A DNA stretch of 21,244 nucleotides, from positions 1 through 21,244 of the forward strand of contig SAUG01000200.1 in the NCBI GenBank assembly GCA_011316305.1. Reading direction: 5' to 3'. Position 1 is the stretch's first letter. Every line of letters begins with the position of its first letter. This document shows positions 8,804 to 18,983 of this stretch, piece by piece. The position numbers and the translations under genes are program-made. A model generated the notes under the pieces. It was not told the origin of the DNA, did not search any database, and was given only the letters and a program-made list of their open reading frames with translations. The stretch is from Rusavskia elegans. Taxonomy: Eukaryota; Ascomycota; Lecanoromycetes; Teloschistales; Teloschistaceae.

Positions 8804-9169
8804 TGAATCAGAGAGGTAATGGCTGCAATGGTAGACAGTACCGGTCCAGACTCAGGGAGATCCTTTCGATGTTGGGGATTTAAGAAGCCACATAATAGGG
8901 GTGTAGCCAGAATCTCATGACACTTGGGAGAGGTTGAGAGGGACGGGTCTGTGGCGAGGAAAGCTCACAAAGCGAATAGGGTGAGAAAGAATAGAGATGC
9001 AGAGGTATGTTGGAGGTTTCACAACTGGAGACAGAAAAGGACGACTCTAGAGTATTTACACGGCCCCTTCCCCGCCAAACCCTCATTTCGGAAGCGCGCC
9101 GAAACACGCGAACATTCAACGCTAAGGCAGGAACACATGTCAAAATACGAGTAGTACATAGTAATAGGT

Positions 9170-9184
9170 AACCCGTTACGGGTT
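9170..9184. promoter_or_regulatory. 15-bp perfect inverted repeat AACCCGT-T-ACGGGTT
   Basis: Seven-base arms with a single central base, perfectly complementary. The CCGT..ACGG core with a one-base centre is the size expected for a dimeric transcription-factor site, and some fungal binuclear zinc-cluster proteins use inverted CGG-type half sites. It lies between two divergent genes. A chance occurrence is possible; no factor is assigned. Confidence 0.3.
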
Positions 9185-9259
9185 GATGCACGAGATGGGA
9201 AGGTGCTTTGTTTATTGGAAAAATTGTTAGACGGATATTCGGAGAACTGACCGGAGATG

Positions 9260-9267
9260 TGACGTCA
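9260..9267. promoter_or_regulatory. Perfect palindromic CRE/ATF-type bZIP site TGACGTCA
   Basis: TGACGTCA is the optimal site for CREB/ATF-class bZIP dimers. Fungal AtfA/Atf1/Sko1-type factors bind it in stress-response promoters. It lies 136 bp before the preferred acylphosphatase ATG (9403) and about 540 bp before the divergent CH-like gene, so the acylphosphatase is the more likely target. Function is inferred from sequence and position. Confidence 0.45.
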
Positions 9268-9402
9268 TAGCTACATCATCTTCAAACAATAAGGTATCTA
9301 TCTTTTTGGGCGAGCATGATAGTGGTAACAGTTCTCGAGATCAATAATGCTAACCTCACCAAACATCATTGAATGAGAAGATTTGCAACCACTGCCGTCA
9401 AG

Positions 9403-9924
9403 ATGACCAAGCGTGTACGCAGCATGAGTCTTGAGCCCCAACTCTGCACTTGCTAACCTATAGAATAGATCAAATACACCGTCCACGGCGAGGTTCAAGG
9501 TTAGCATCAAACTCAAAATTCTAGGTCGAAGCCGACGTCTTCGTGACTGACTTCCTTAGGCGTCAACTTTCGGTAGCTTTTACATTGACAACAATCACAC
9601 GGCTTCGATTTCCATTTTAACACATTGACAGCTCCTTTACTCAATCAAAGGCCTCTTCCTATGGCTTGACTGGATGGGTGAAGAATACGTCGGGTGGTCA
9701 GGTACGACTAGATCCATCGAGCTACCCTCACGAGCATACCGGATAGCGTGATTATTCGTGATACTGACCCATGCTAGGTTGAGGGTGAAGCTCAGGGCGA
9801 CGATGAAGGGATCCAGAAACTACTCAAGGTGCTTGAGAGCGGTCCGCCAGCAGCGTCGGTCTCGAAAGTAGAAAAGTATGAGATCGAAAACCAGGAAGGC
9901 GAAAGCTCTTACTCAACCGCATGA
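9403..9924 (+). CDS. Acylphosphatase (EC 3.6.1.7), five exons
   Basis: Small cytosolic enzyme that hydrolyses acyl phosphates such as 1,3-bisphosphoglycerate. Joined exons: 9403-9414, 9469-9499, 9560-9572, 9632-9701 and 9778-9924, giving 90 residues, the usual family size. Introns of 54, 60, 59 and 76 nt all have GT..AG ends; introns 1 and 4 carry clear branch points (TGCTAACC, TACTGAC). The product shows the family layout: IKYTVHGEVQG, VNFRSFTQSKA, YGLTGWVKNTSGG and VEGEAQGDDEG. The catalytic Arg (in VNFR) and Asn (in GWVKN) are both present. The start at 9403 has A at -3. An in-frame upstream ATG at 9373 would add MRRFATTAVK, a basic hydroxylated leader that could be a weak mitochondrial signal, but its context is poor (T at -3). 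No single long ORF marks this gene, so it is easy to miss. Confidence 0.93.
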
Positions 9925-10417
9925 TGGACTGGATCTCCTGAACGAATGGAAAGCGGCAGAGGTATTTGGCAACATGTAGTCTGGGCATCATTGAATAAAT
10001 GGTCAAGCTCTTGGGTCTTCTCACAAGTTTCGCTGATCGTAGAAGTCAAAGCAGACGCTTGCAGCTAGTACCATTGCTTCCCTAACCAGAGTAGCCAGGA
10101 ACTTATCCTCGAATGTTTCCTCTTGTTGACCGGAGTACATGATACTGGTTCTTGCTGGGATGAAACAACCAGTAAGACCTTGAAAATGAGAAAATTCGAA
10201 AGATACCTTTTTGGCCGCGGGCCTGACAGGCCTTGAAACGCTTTTGATGAGTTGTGTCTCCTGGTTGTACATTGCAAGTGGGCACTCCTGAGATGGCAGG
10301 AGACGTTCTGCTGACGCTCATGGAGCTGCCAGTAAACTTGATACGCCGAAGCCTCGCTATTAGTTCATCTGCTGTACATAATGCTAACCGGGTTTTAAGA
10401 GGAATAGATGATAATTC
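9925..10417. other. Intergenic region between convergent genes
   Basis: The acylphosphatase and the 115-residue protein gene end toward each other, so this should be mostly 3' untranslated sequence. It also contains overlapping minus-strand frames (10021-10272 and 10103-10321) of 70 to 83 codons without recognisable domains. A possible donor 'GTATCT' occurs within them, so a short unrecognised gene cannot be excluded. Confidence 0.4.
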
Positions 10418-11201
10418 TCATTTCTTTTTCTGGTTGGCATCCATTTTCTTCTCTAGCGAGCTCACGTAGTTGTGAACATTATGCACCGCCGCCTGTAGTG
10501 CCTGTATATGGCATCCATCAGCTGTTTTGTCGATACTCGCCGACTGAGAACCAAAAGTATTGAATGATACGAATTCGTCTAGACTGAGGAAAGGAACAAC
10601 GATATCAGACATACTGCCTCATAACGCAGGCTTCGTGGACGTAGTAAAAGAGCTCTCAATCCCCATCGCCGTCCCACAATTACGTCTTATTACCAAGATT
10701 ATCCATGCTCTTTCGTATCAACATGCAGAGACCCATATAATCGTATATTCTTCTTGTCTATCGCCTTCTCTTCTCTATTCTATGCATGCAGAAAGACTAG
10801 CAAATGCAACGCTCGCTCGATGTACAGTCTAGATGCAGACTCGCTCGTAAAGATCACGTACATAGATGTCCTCGGTCAATAGTTCGTTGGACACTCTGTA
10901 TTCGTCAAGGATGTAGAAGTAGGTGCCAGCGGATGCGAGGGTAGTGCCGAGGAGGAAGCCGAATATCCTATACGGAGACAAGAAATAAGAGTCAGCGAGG
11001 ATCCGTAACAATTGTACAAGAGAAGAGAGGATTTTGGACGCACCCGCCTCTGAACGCGCCAACGGGTTTACGCAAAGGTAGAGCTGCCGATGGTGTCTCG
11101 AGCAAAGGTGGCGACGTTCTGAAATTTCGGGCAGATCGCATTGGTTGTGAGGCAGGACGAGAGCACGCACGCAGCGCTGAAGGCACGAGTCTTGAGGACA
11201 T
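10418..11201 (-). CDS. Predicted mitochondrial single-pass membrane protein with C-terminal coiled coil, three exons
   Basis: Exons on the minus strand: 11201-11044, 10967-10862 and 10501-10418, giving 115 residues. Intron 1 (76 nt) has donor GTGCGT, branch GCTGACTC and acceptor TATAG. Intron 2 (360 nt) has donor GTACGT, branch GCTGAT and acceptor TACAG. Residues 1-50 are Arg/Ser/Ala-rich without acidic residues until Glu35, a typical mitochondrial presequence, with a possible cleavage site around ARNFRTS (24-30). Residues 52-73 (GGIFGFLLGTTLASAGTYFY onward) form one membrane helix with glycine/small-residue faces. Then comes DEYRVSNELLTEDIYALQ, and the tail to 115 is a charged coiled coil ending in QKKK. 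I recall similar 'VSNELLTEDIY' proteins in filamentous fungi as uncharacterised, but cannot assign a function. The reading frame closes perfectly across both introns, which supports the model. An inner-membrane location is inferred. Confidence 0.8.
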
Positions 11202-11574
11202 TGTGGCAAGACGTTTCCTTAGGTGCTCGTAGACGAGATTTTGGGGAGAGATTGATCAAAGGAGGGGAGCTGCAGCAGACTGAAGACCGCGTAATGAACG
11301 ATGAGTGAATGATTTGGCTTTGAGGGTTTTGTTATTTGGGAAGGAAGCCGTTGTGAAGCTTGCGACCTCTTATTTCCGCGTGGCGACCATGCCAAGCATT
11401 TTCTTTTCGCAGTCTCAGGGGCTCAGGGGCTCGAAACCGGGTGGGTTATGCAGTCAGAACAACAGCCTTCATAACGAACATCACCCATCTCGTAGTCCTG
11501 GAACTTAACCACAGCTATGATCCCCCCAGACGATGTATCCTTCGAGAAAAACCCTTTGTCCCTCAAGTCTCCTG
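11202..11574. other. Upstream region of the 115-residue mitochondrial protein gene
   Basis: Lies between the start of one minus-strand gene and the stop of the next. It holds a short tandem duplication (ctcagggg twice, 11414-11429), listed separately. No gene is recognised. Confidence 0.45.
11417..11429. promoter_or_regulatory. Paired AGGGG (STRE-like) elements
   Basis: AGGGG occurs at 11417-11421 and 11425-11429 as part of an 8-bp tandem duplication, some 215 bp upstream of the minus-strand gene starting at 11201. AGGGG/CCCCT is the stress-response element bound by Msn2/Msn4-type zinc fingers in yeast. The motif is short and occurs by chance, so the pair is only suggestive. Confidence 0.25.
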
Positions 11575-12057
11575 TCAACAAGTGGGATGCCATACCGGTA
11601 AGCCCTCCCAAGCCAGCGGCCGCTGAGCCACATGTTCCCAAATGTCTTTATACATCATCATCTCTCCATTATCGGGAAGATTCCTCCAATACACCGCAAG
11701 GTCCGTAAGGAATACCTCATGTCTCTCCCGACGATATTCTTCATACACTTTCCTCAGATCCGGTATGGTATGAATAAAGAGCAGAAGTCGACGCAAAGAT
11801 TCTTGAGTCTTTTCGTTCAATTTTCTCGGAATCTGCTTGTGATATCTCCTCGCGACGGAAAGTCTGAAAAGAAGTAGCATGTTCATTTCGTACCTTCGTC
11901 TGTCGGCGGATGGGTCGGAAGCTGGGTAGTCGGTTCCCATTATCCTTGCGAGTGCTGTTACTTGATTTGGGGACGCCGAAGGAGGCTGGTCGTTCTTCGC
12001 TCGGCTGGAGGACAGCCAACTGCAACAGCGTTGACGCAAGGAGCTCTTCTTCTCCAT
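11575..12057 (-). CDS. Hypothetical basic helical protein
   Basis: 160 residues from the ATG at 12057 (aacATGG, strong context). The frame is open to 12069 but that codon is TTG. The N-terminus is basic and Ser/Cys-rich (MEKKSSLRQRCCSWLSSSRA), then a low-order linker, then a helical, Arg/Glu/Leu-rich region. That region includes YEMNMLLLFRLSVARRYHKQ and, further on, SLRRLLLFIHTIPDLRKVYE, and the C-terminus carries several Trp (YWRNLPDNG, DIWEHVAQRPLAW). Codon choice and lack of stops over 480 nt favour a real gene. The final codons contain a GTATGG that could be a splice donor, so a further 3' exon is possible. No family is recognised. Confidence 0.55.
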   Translation of the reverse strand: MEKKSSLRQRCCSWLSSSRAKNDQPPSASPNQVTALARIMGTDYPASDPSADRRRYEMNMLLLFRLSVARRYHKQIPRKLNEKTQESLRRLLLFIHTIPDLRKVYEEYRRERHEVFLTDLAVYWRNLPDNGEMMMYKDIWEHVAQRPLAWEGLPVWHPTC

Positions 12058-12650
12058 GTTCGTTGGCAAAATGGCACGTTTGGCTTGAAACTGCCTCTGT
12101 TGACCAATCTGCTGACAAAGTCTAAGGAAATTGACGTCGCCACAGCAGATCGAATGAGGAAAGGCACTTGGGAGGCTTCTGAGGCGGAAGGGCAGTGAAG
12201 CGAAGGAATTGGCAGGTCACGTCTCGACTGCTTGCGGCACACCACTAAGGTGATATGGAAAAGTATGGATGTGTCTTCTACCCAAAGGGGTAAGGTGTTG
12301 AGCAAGTTAACAAACATTTGCGTGCACCACTCAAGGGAATCCATGGTCCCTCAACTTGTGAACAGGGCTCCGGAGACGGAGAAGATGATCAAGCCAAAAC
12401 TATGTGTGTAACAACTGTGGGAGCATTTGCTCTCCAGGGATACAATGATTATGTCTAAACCTTATGACGTTTCGAAGCTTAGAGTTGCTCAGGATCTTTG
12501 GTGAACGGGGAAAGCTTTAGCCCTTCGAGAAAAGAAGTGATTCTGGACGAGGCACAGCTACGGAAGGCAGATCTTGATTCAGATTGGGTATCACAAAACG
12601 CTTACAGAGGTACTATTAAAATGCGAAGATGCTGAGACTCCTCCAATGCT
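12058..12650. other. Intergenic region between the hypothetical gene and DOP1
   Basis: About 590 bp holding the promoter of the minus-strand hypothetical gene and the 3' end of DOP1. Open frames on both strands here (for example 11958-12344 minus and 11962-12198 plus) largely overlap the neighbouring coding sequence in other frames and look like shadows. No repeats or RNA genes are seen. Confidence 0.45.
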
Positions 12651-15600
12651 TCAAACCAGGCTTTTTTCGTCGAAGATATCAAGTAAGAGATCCTCATAAC
12701 ACGCCTGCCAGTCGAAGGATGTCATGCTGTAGGTGCTTTCGAATGTGTTTATACTTAGTTGACGAAGGAATGGGCGGATCGCACGATCCAGCAAATCTTC
12801 GTTGCGGATGCCTTGGAGTACTTCGGCGGTCAGTAACGGTTTACGATCGCCCGACTGCGAAGGACCAGGAGTCGGCGTTGCTGCAATATGCGATGTACCG
12901 GCATTGGCATCGAGATCTTCAGCCAGCTCATCGACCAAAGCGCGTGGCTCCAGACCTTGCGGCCGATACACCGCGTCAATGGTGTCTGTAATGAACAACC
13001 ATTGTCTCATTTGAAAGTCTTCGGGCCCAATCAGGACCAAGAGATCCAGTAGTTTGCAGGCATGGACAATACAGTGCATGTTGTATTTATCACGGTTTCG
13101 ACCGGGGAATAAAGAGGATATCGCTTCCTGCAACTCCTTTGTGACCAGCGGCCACAACAATGCGAGGTGTATAGGGGCAACTTTTAGGATCGCAGCTCGG
13201 AGGACCATATATATCTCGGCTCGTATTGCGGAAGATGGTGAGGAGGCAGCCGTGGCAGTCAAAAGTTCGGCCATCTTGTCCTGAATCGCCGCAATGTTTT
13301 CTACAAAGCTGTCACTGGTAGCCGCTAGCAATAGCGTAGCCACCCTGCGAAGGTTCAACTGGGCTTTGCGGTCTGCTTCTAGGCGAGCGGAAGAGGCCCC
13401 CACCCCGAACATAATCCCGGCAGATGTCGGCGACGGTAACCGTGAGACGAAATCAGCCATCCGTTCCTTATCCAGAATAATCCATTGTCGAATCAAAGGA
13501 AGCCAATGAGAAGAAGCTGGCCCGTGTGGGTGACGACAGAAGAGCCTTGGGTCGTTGAAAGCGTCCGAAATGTCCTTCTTCCATCCCTTGGAAGCTTCGG
13601 GAATCCGAGTTAAGAATCCAAATAAATCAAGAAAGGCCAACGTTACGTTTTGTGGAAAGCTCTTGGACCGGATTGTGGGGACGATCACTTGGGCTGAGAC
13701 GGTGTTTGCAGCCGCTACTATGCGGTCGCTGTCGACCAGGACCTTCGAAATACCTGGGAAGATTGTAGCGAGAATGATGATGATGTCGTCGTCGGCTGGC
13801 GTGGTTTGCGAACGGTCTACTTGGGTGGGATGATCCGGAAGCTTTTGCGTTCGAGCCGAGGGGTATTCGACGGTCACGTTGAGTGGCTTAATTGTGAAGG
13901 TAGCAGCAAGCTGACGTAGAAACAGGTCCTATTATACTTAGTATCCATTATTCCGGTGATTGGTGGGTTCCTTACACTGAGTTCCTTCCTCCGTTTGCGA
14001 TTCTCACCAAAGTTGGTATTATCGACCTTCGTTCCCAGAAGCGCAGTAAACTCCAACAGTAGCGGCAAAGATTGCCTGTGTGGTAGTGGATTAGTCAGAA
14101 TGTCCTTGAGAAATGCGATGCAATCAGTCCATATCTCGTCCATGGCATCGTCTTCTAAAGAGCGCGTGTATTCGACTAAGAACCGAGCAAGGTCAACGTC
14201 CAGTAGCTCGGATGTCAAGGTCGACTTCCGCTCTGGATCTAATGCGTCAGGGTTTGTTCGGCTATAGAGTGCGTTGAAGATGGCTGGAATAGTATTCCTC
14301 GGTCTGGACCCATCGAGTACGTGTAGGAGATTCAAGACCACAGATGAGGCCAAGCCAGCCTTGTTCGCTTTTCTCGTGCTGTACCATGCTTCAATCAGTG
14401 TTTCAAGACATTCCAGAGACTCTGCTGCAAACATATGTTCAAGCACCCGACGTGCGCGATTCCTGAGCCGCAAAGACGTGTGATTAAATGAGCCGGACAG
14501 TGCTGCTTCATACAGTGAGGTCTCTGCTGAATCACCACCCCAAGACCAAATCCTCAGACAGAGCTTGACCGCGTCTTTGAAGCACAGAATGACCGTCAGT
14601 CGGTTGTTCGCTGTCGTCGATCTTGTTTTAAGTCCTTCGGAAGCAAAGACACCGGACACCACGTTGCCGAAGAATCCTTGCACCTGCTCCGGTGATTTCG
14701 CGCTGTTTTGGCTTGATTCGTCCTCGATCAAGCGCTCATGAGCTCGAGCGAGAATTTGCTCCGTGCCATTGAGGAGCTCGATCATAGTATTGACGGGCAC
14801 TCTTGCAGCTGTGATCTGGAGGTTCTCTTGCCGGAAGTTCACCCGCAGATCTTCGAACACCAATTCGACGGTCTCCACAAAACGTTCAACAAGCGGCATC
14901 AGTATCTGGAAAATGATAGAGTTATAGTACGGGAGGCAGAAGTTGAGAAAGCGTATCCAGTGGTGGAGGACTGGCTGGGTGCCACCAGACCCTAGACCCT
15001 CTGATATGCAGTCGAGCAAGGAAGGGGGAGGACTTGCTGGCAGTACACGTGGGCCCTCCTTATTTGATCTTTCTATTGACGATGTTCTCTGGGAGCTGTG
15101 ATCCGCCGAGGTGGTTTTACGATGGCTCGTGCCCGGGTTGCGGGTCAATTCGCTTCGACGTCGTTTCAGCCAAACGGACAGCAAGCTCATCAAGGACACT
15201 TGGAGAGGGTGATCAGCGTCTCGAATCGATGACAAAAGTGTGGCGATGACCGGTGACTCCACCTCTTCTGCTATGTCTTCGAGTGAACTCGACCGGAGGA
15301 TGACTTCTTGAAGAAGCGATACGGCGGCTTGTTTCAACCGCGATAGCTTTGCCATATCGTTGGCTCTCTTTCCAGAACCGATTGCTAAAAGGTTGAGACC
15401 AATTCTGGTCAAACGGGTCTGATTTGTTACGAAAGCTGTCTGAGTCCTTTGCTCTTTCTGGGGCAGGTTGGCATGGTTGTTTGGAATCTCGACGCCAGGG
15501 TGTGCGCCACTGTCGTTCACTTGACTGAGGAGGGAGGACCAGATTTCTCTTGGGGTGTACTCGATGATGTTTGACAGTGTCTGCAGATAGTACATATACT

Positions 15601-18541
15601 CATCAAGATCGATCGGACTGTCCTCGGCGTCTTCTGTCCGCATAGACACACCCGGTTCCTCACGCAGTAAGAGCCAATCAGTCTGTAACGTCTGTTGCAA
15701 AAAGTCGAAAATCCTAGAACTCAGTTAGCCAGCCCTTGCTAATCTCACAAAAGGTCATACACTTGAATATTGGCTGGTGACTGCAGCCAGCCAGATGTGA
15801 AGGTAAAAAGAATTCCTTTTGGGTCTTTTAGCGAATCAAGCAGGAGTAACAGGGGCCGTGCAAGGATGTGCTCTTTGTCAGCCTTGGTGATAGTTGATCC
15901 TGGCTTAGGTGTTGTAGGAATCACACTCGGCCGTCTTGTATGGGTTCCATAGCTAGAATTACTGTGAGACCATAGCGTTGCAAAGCGTCTGGCACTTTCA
16001 ATATCTAGGTTTTGTCCTTCATTGTCCAAACAACTCTCGACCATGAGTGCGGCAATGCAGCTCTCGACAAGCTTCGTGTCGATGGATAGCGACTGAATTC
16101 TCCACACACAACGGACCGCCTCTACATTCGTTTTCGGACTTGCTGGCGATAGATGTGGCCACAGTCCAGCCAGAAGGTTTGAAAGAATAAGCCTTAAGCG
16201 ATAATCTTCGAGCCAAGATGTGGACGCAAGCGAAGCATGCATTGTCTCTAGTAAAGAAAGGATAGTTGCAATGTCTTTGAAGCGAACATGAACACTAGAC
16301 TTCGTTGCAAAATCCTGCGAAGCGTGCTGAACGATTGATAGTATGTCAGTAACGTCAAGTAGATGTGCTACTGACGTCCTGCGGCACAACTTCTCTAAGA
16401 TGGACATTTCAGCTTCGAGAAATGTTCTACCTCCGCTAACGGATCGTAACTCGTCCATTATCAACTTGGTGATGTTCTGCAGTATGAGCCTTGCAATGGT
16501 CGTATTGTCGATTGAGGACGCACCCAGTCTGGTGCTCTCCCGAGCGTTCACGTAATACTTTTTCATGTCAGCGAGGAACGTTTTATTATCAAGATTGAGG
16601 TTGATAGGAGCCGAAGCCTTCGAGGTTTGAGCAGCAAAAGCGCGTCCTGGAATCATATCCAATAGCTTCCCTGTGAGATCCAGCGTCTGATCAACGAGAT
16701 CCGCGCAGAGTTCCGCTTGTTGGCTGTCACTTTTGTTCAAGAGAGACTTCGATTTCAAAATAAGGGACGAAACCAGCAGTGGCATATGCTTCGTCAGCAT
16801 CTCTTCTTCCTGTAGGTTGAACTTCTTGATTATAAAGAAGGCGAGCTTGAGACTGTCTTGGAATGCTCGCGGATCCCCCATCTGCATCTCTGTGGACAGT
16901 AGTAGTTTGTTGCTTATTTCGTCCCAGATAAGACCACTTTCGACACCATCAAAGAAGACGTTGGCGCTGCGCAAGACTTCATCAAAAGCCTCGGACGTCG
17001 GAGCGGCCTCTTGGTAGCGAAACACGCTTCTCAGGGCTGGCAGAAAAACCTTAGGTACCACGAAGCCACCGATTTCCCACTGGTCCATTAAGGCCAAAGA
17101 TATCCGAAACGGACGTGCCTTTTCCGCGGGTACTGCATCATTCTCGAACATATTCAAAATGCTCTGCACCAAAATATCAAGACCATATTGCTGAAAATAT
17201 TTGACCCGACGTCCTTGAGCTCGGTCATGTCCATTTGCCACGTTCGGAGTGGCAAGAGCTCCATTCTTCTCCGCAGATGGCTCGTCGGGTCCCAGGAACC
17301 ATGTCCAGAGCCGCCTATTCAAGCTCATCTCACGGCGTGCTACAACGGATACCGCAGCGGTGACAAGTCTGACATGATCTCCAGGGGGAACTTTGCCGTG
17401 GAGAACTCCAGAATTGAGGGGTAGATGTGTAACCAACAAGTCTAGAAACCCCCTCTGTACCAGCAGCTGATCGTCGCTGAGGCCGGCAGCAAAACATCTG
17501 ATCAAAAGACCCGGCTCTGGCGAAGTTACGGCTTCGATGTTGTCAAAGAGCTGTGGCATGTGTCCGTCGGATGCCTTACCATCCACTTCCGGCGAAGCGG
17601 TTGCTTTCCCTAAACGAGGCAGATGCCGTTGTAAGTATGCCAATACCCCTTGTCTCCGACTTTTGCTCGTGATCGTGACGAGGAACAAACACTGCCAAAA
17701 GTACTGGTCTCCAGATGTACTATGTACATTCCTTTCTTGGTCATCTGCAGAGGCGATGGCCGACTTCAGACGCTGAAGGATCTCATGCGTTCGCTCGAAT
17801 TCCTCACTTGACTCTTCCTCCAGTCCAGGCAGCAATGATAACAGGATCCCTTTCAGAGCTGGTCTTAGGTCGACAGGATCGAGCGCTACAATGAAGGTAT
17901 CGAACAGAGAAAGAAGCGGTGGTTTGACCAATAGAGATGCGAATGCAAGGACTGGTGAGAGGCCGGGGAGGTAATACGGCAGGTCTCGGCCAAGCCCATC
18001 TTTCTAGCAAACAGGGAGTCAACGATATATGCTTCAGGCGTGTTCAAGGATAACGTGACCTACGCCGATCAGGGAGAAGATGTAGGTATACACCTTCAGA
18101 GCCTCCTGATGCACTCCGGCTGGCAATGCTGGGTTCAGACACTGGGAGAGGCGCTGGGCGACAAGAGACTTATGGGGAATGTCCGAAGTACCGGGAGGAT
18201 GGAGCTGAAGAGCCTTGAGAAGGGAACAATTAGCCCGTAGATAAGATGGACAGGGTCCTTTTTCTGTACCTTGAGTAAGCGACCTAAAAAAGGAAGATAG
18301 TCGGCCCATTCTTGAAGGGCAGTGTCAAACAACGACAGAGCTCTGTCAATGCCCGCGGCATAGCGACGGATAGCTTTGTCAGTCTTGCTAGAACCTGTAA
18401 AAACCTTCAGCAATAGCCTTCCTCAAGTATTTCCGAACACTGACCGTCATCTTCGGGCCTGTTCTTTTGGTTTACGGACGATGATCGACCCGAAAGGGCT
18501 GGCGAACCAGCCCTCTGGAGATGACTTGCCTCAATGGACAT
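12651..18541 (-). CDS. DOP1: Dop1/Dopey-family endomembrane trafficking protein, six exons
   Basis: Very large peripheral membrane protein. Yeast Dop1 acts with Mon2 and the flippase Neo1 at Golgi and endosomes, and Aspergillus DopA is needed for development. Exons: 18541-18445, 18394-18270, 18213-18064, 18003-15761, 15713-13976 and 13928-12651; total 1876 residues, normal for fungal Dop1. Introns of 50, 56, 60, 47 and 47 nt all keep frame; CTAAT, CTAAC and TACTAAG branch points are visible. The N-terminal Dopey domain is clear: RALSLFDTALQEWADYLPFL, LGRLLK, IPHKSLVAQRLSQCLNPALP, VHQEALKVYTYIFSLIG, then LPYYLPGLSPVLAFASLLVK. The middle is helical and repeat-like; the C-terminus ends with FDWQACYEDLLLDIF. 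The ATG at 18541 has A at -3. TTG or GTG codons at 17931, 15700 and 13877 are inside exons, not starts. The gene is divergent from MON1. Confidence 0.95.
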
Positions 18542-18983
18542 GTTGAGAGAGCTAGGATTCTAGGAGAAGTCATTGTAGGATTGCTAATGGAACAGTATGT
18601 GGCTGTGAGCGTTGTGTCTGGAGTACATATCTCAGAGGCTCTGGATTGGAAAGAAGTCCAGTGCTGACTTGGCCGTACAATGAAACGAAGCATATGAAGT
18701 CGATAAGAATGTCTCAATTACAGCTCAGCTCTGGTCCATTCGGAGACCACTGGGTATGCCGTGTCTCCATTGGTTGGTTATTCTTGAGAGAGGTGAGGTG
18801 GATGAATATCCGGTTGCGGGGACCCCTTTCTTTTAAGTGGCACCCCCCTGCCTGCCGTCCCCACACCAAGAAGACCATCTCCGCTTTTCAGTACATACCT
18901 TTTGTCTTCCATTGCGTGCCAACACAATATGACATACATCTATTCGGTGTAATAGACCACTTCGTGTACAGACCATTGGGCGC
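18542..18983. promoter_or_regulatory. Shared divergent promoter of DOP1 and MON1
   Basis: 442 bp separate the two ATGs, so the genes probably share a bidirectional control region. Visible elements are a CCAAT box on the minus strand (ATTGG at 18769-18773), two CCCCT stress-type elements on the plus strand (18823-18827 and 18845-18849) and a C-rich stretch around 18841-18862. No clear TATA box lies near either start. Binding is not shown by sequence alone. A 149-codon plus-strand frame starting at 18646 crosses into MON1 in another frame and is not called. Confidence 0.5.

Larger units (their letters stand above)
8804..9372. other. Divergent promoter region: CH-like gene (left) and acylphosphatase (right)
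   Basis: About 570 bp between divergently transcribed genes. It holds two notable short elements, listed separately: an inverted repeat at 9170-9184 and a palindromic TGACGTCA at 9260-9267. An open frame at 8880-9191 (minus) has no recognisable features and is probably leader or chance sequence. Confidence 0.5.

Noticed and set aside
10560..10832. 90-codon plus-strand frame
   Set aside because: It lies inside the 360-nt intron of the minus-strand mitochondrial gene and has no recognisable features.
10829..11209. 126-codon minus-strand open frame taken as one protein
   Set aside because: Only its C-terminal part (IFGFLLG onward) is real. The upstream part is the wrong frame of exon 1 and an intron, and the last residues run into intron 2.
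12651..13877. Separate 408-residue protein downstream of the main Dop1 frame
   Set aside because: It starts with GTG and is exon 6 of DOP1. A 47-nt intron with a TACTAAG branch point joins it in frame to exon 5.
13874..15700. Separate 608-residue protein
   Set aside because: It starts with TTG and is exon 5 of DOP1; the last residues of the frame are read-through into intron 5.
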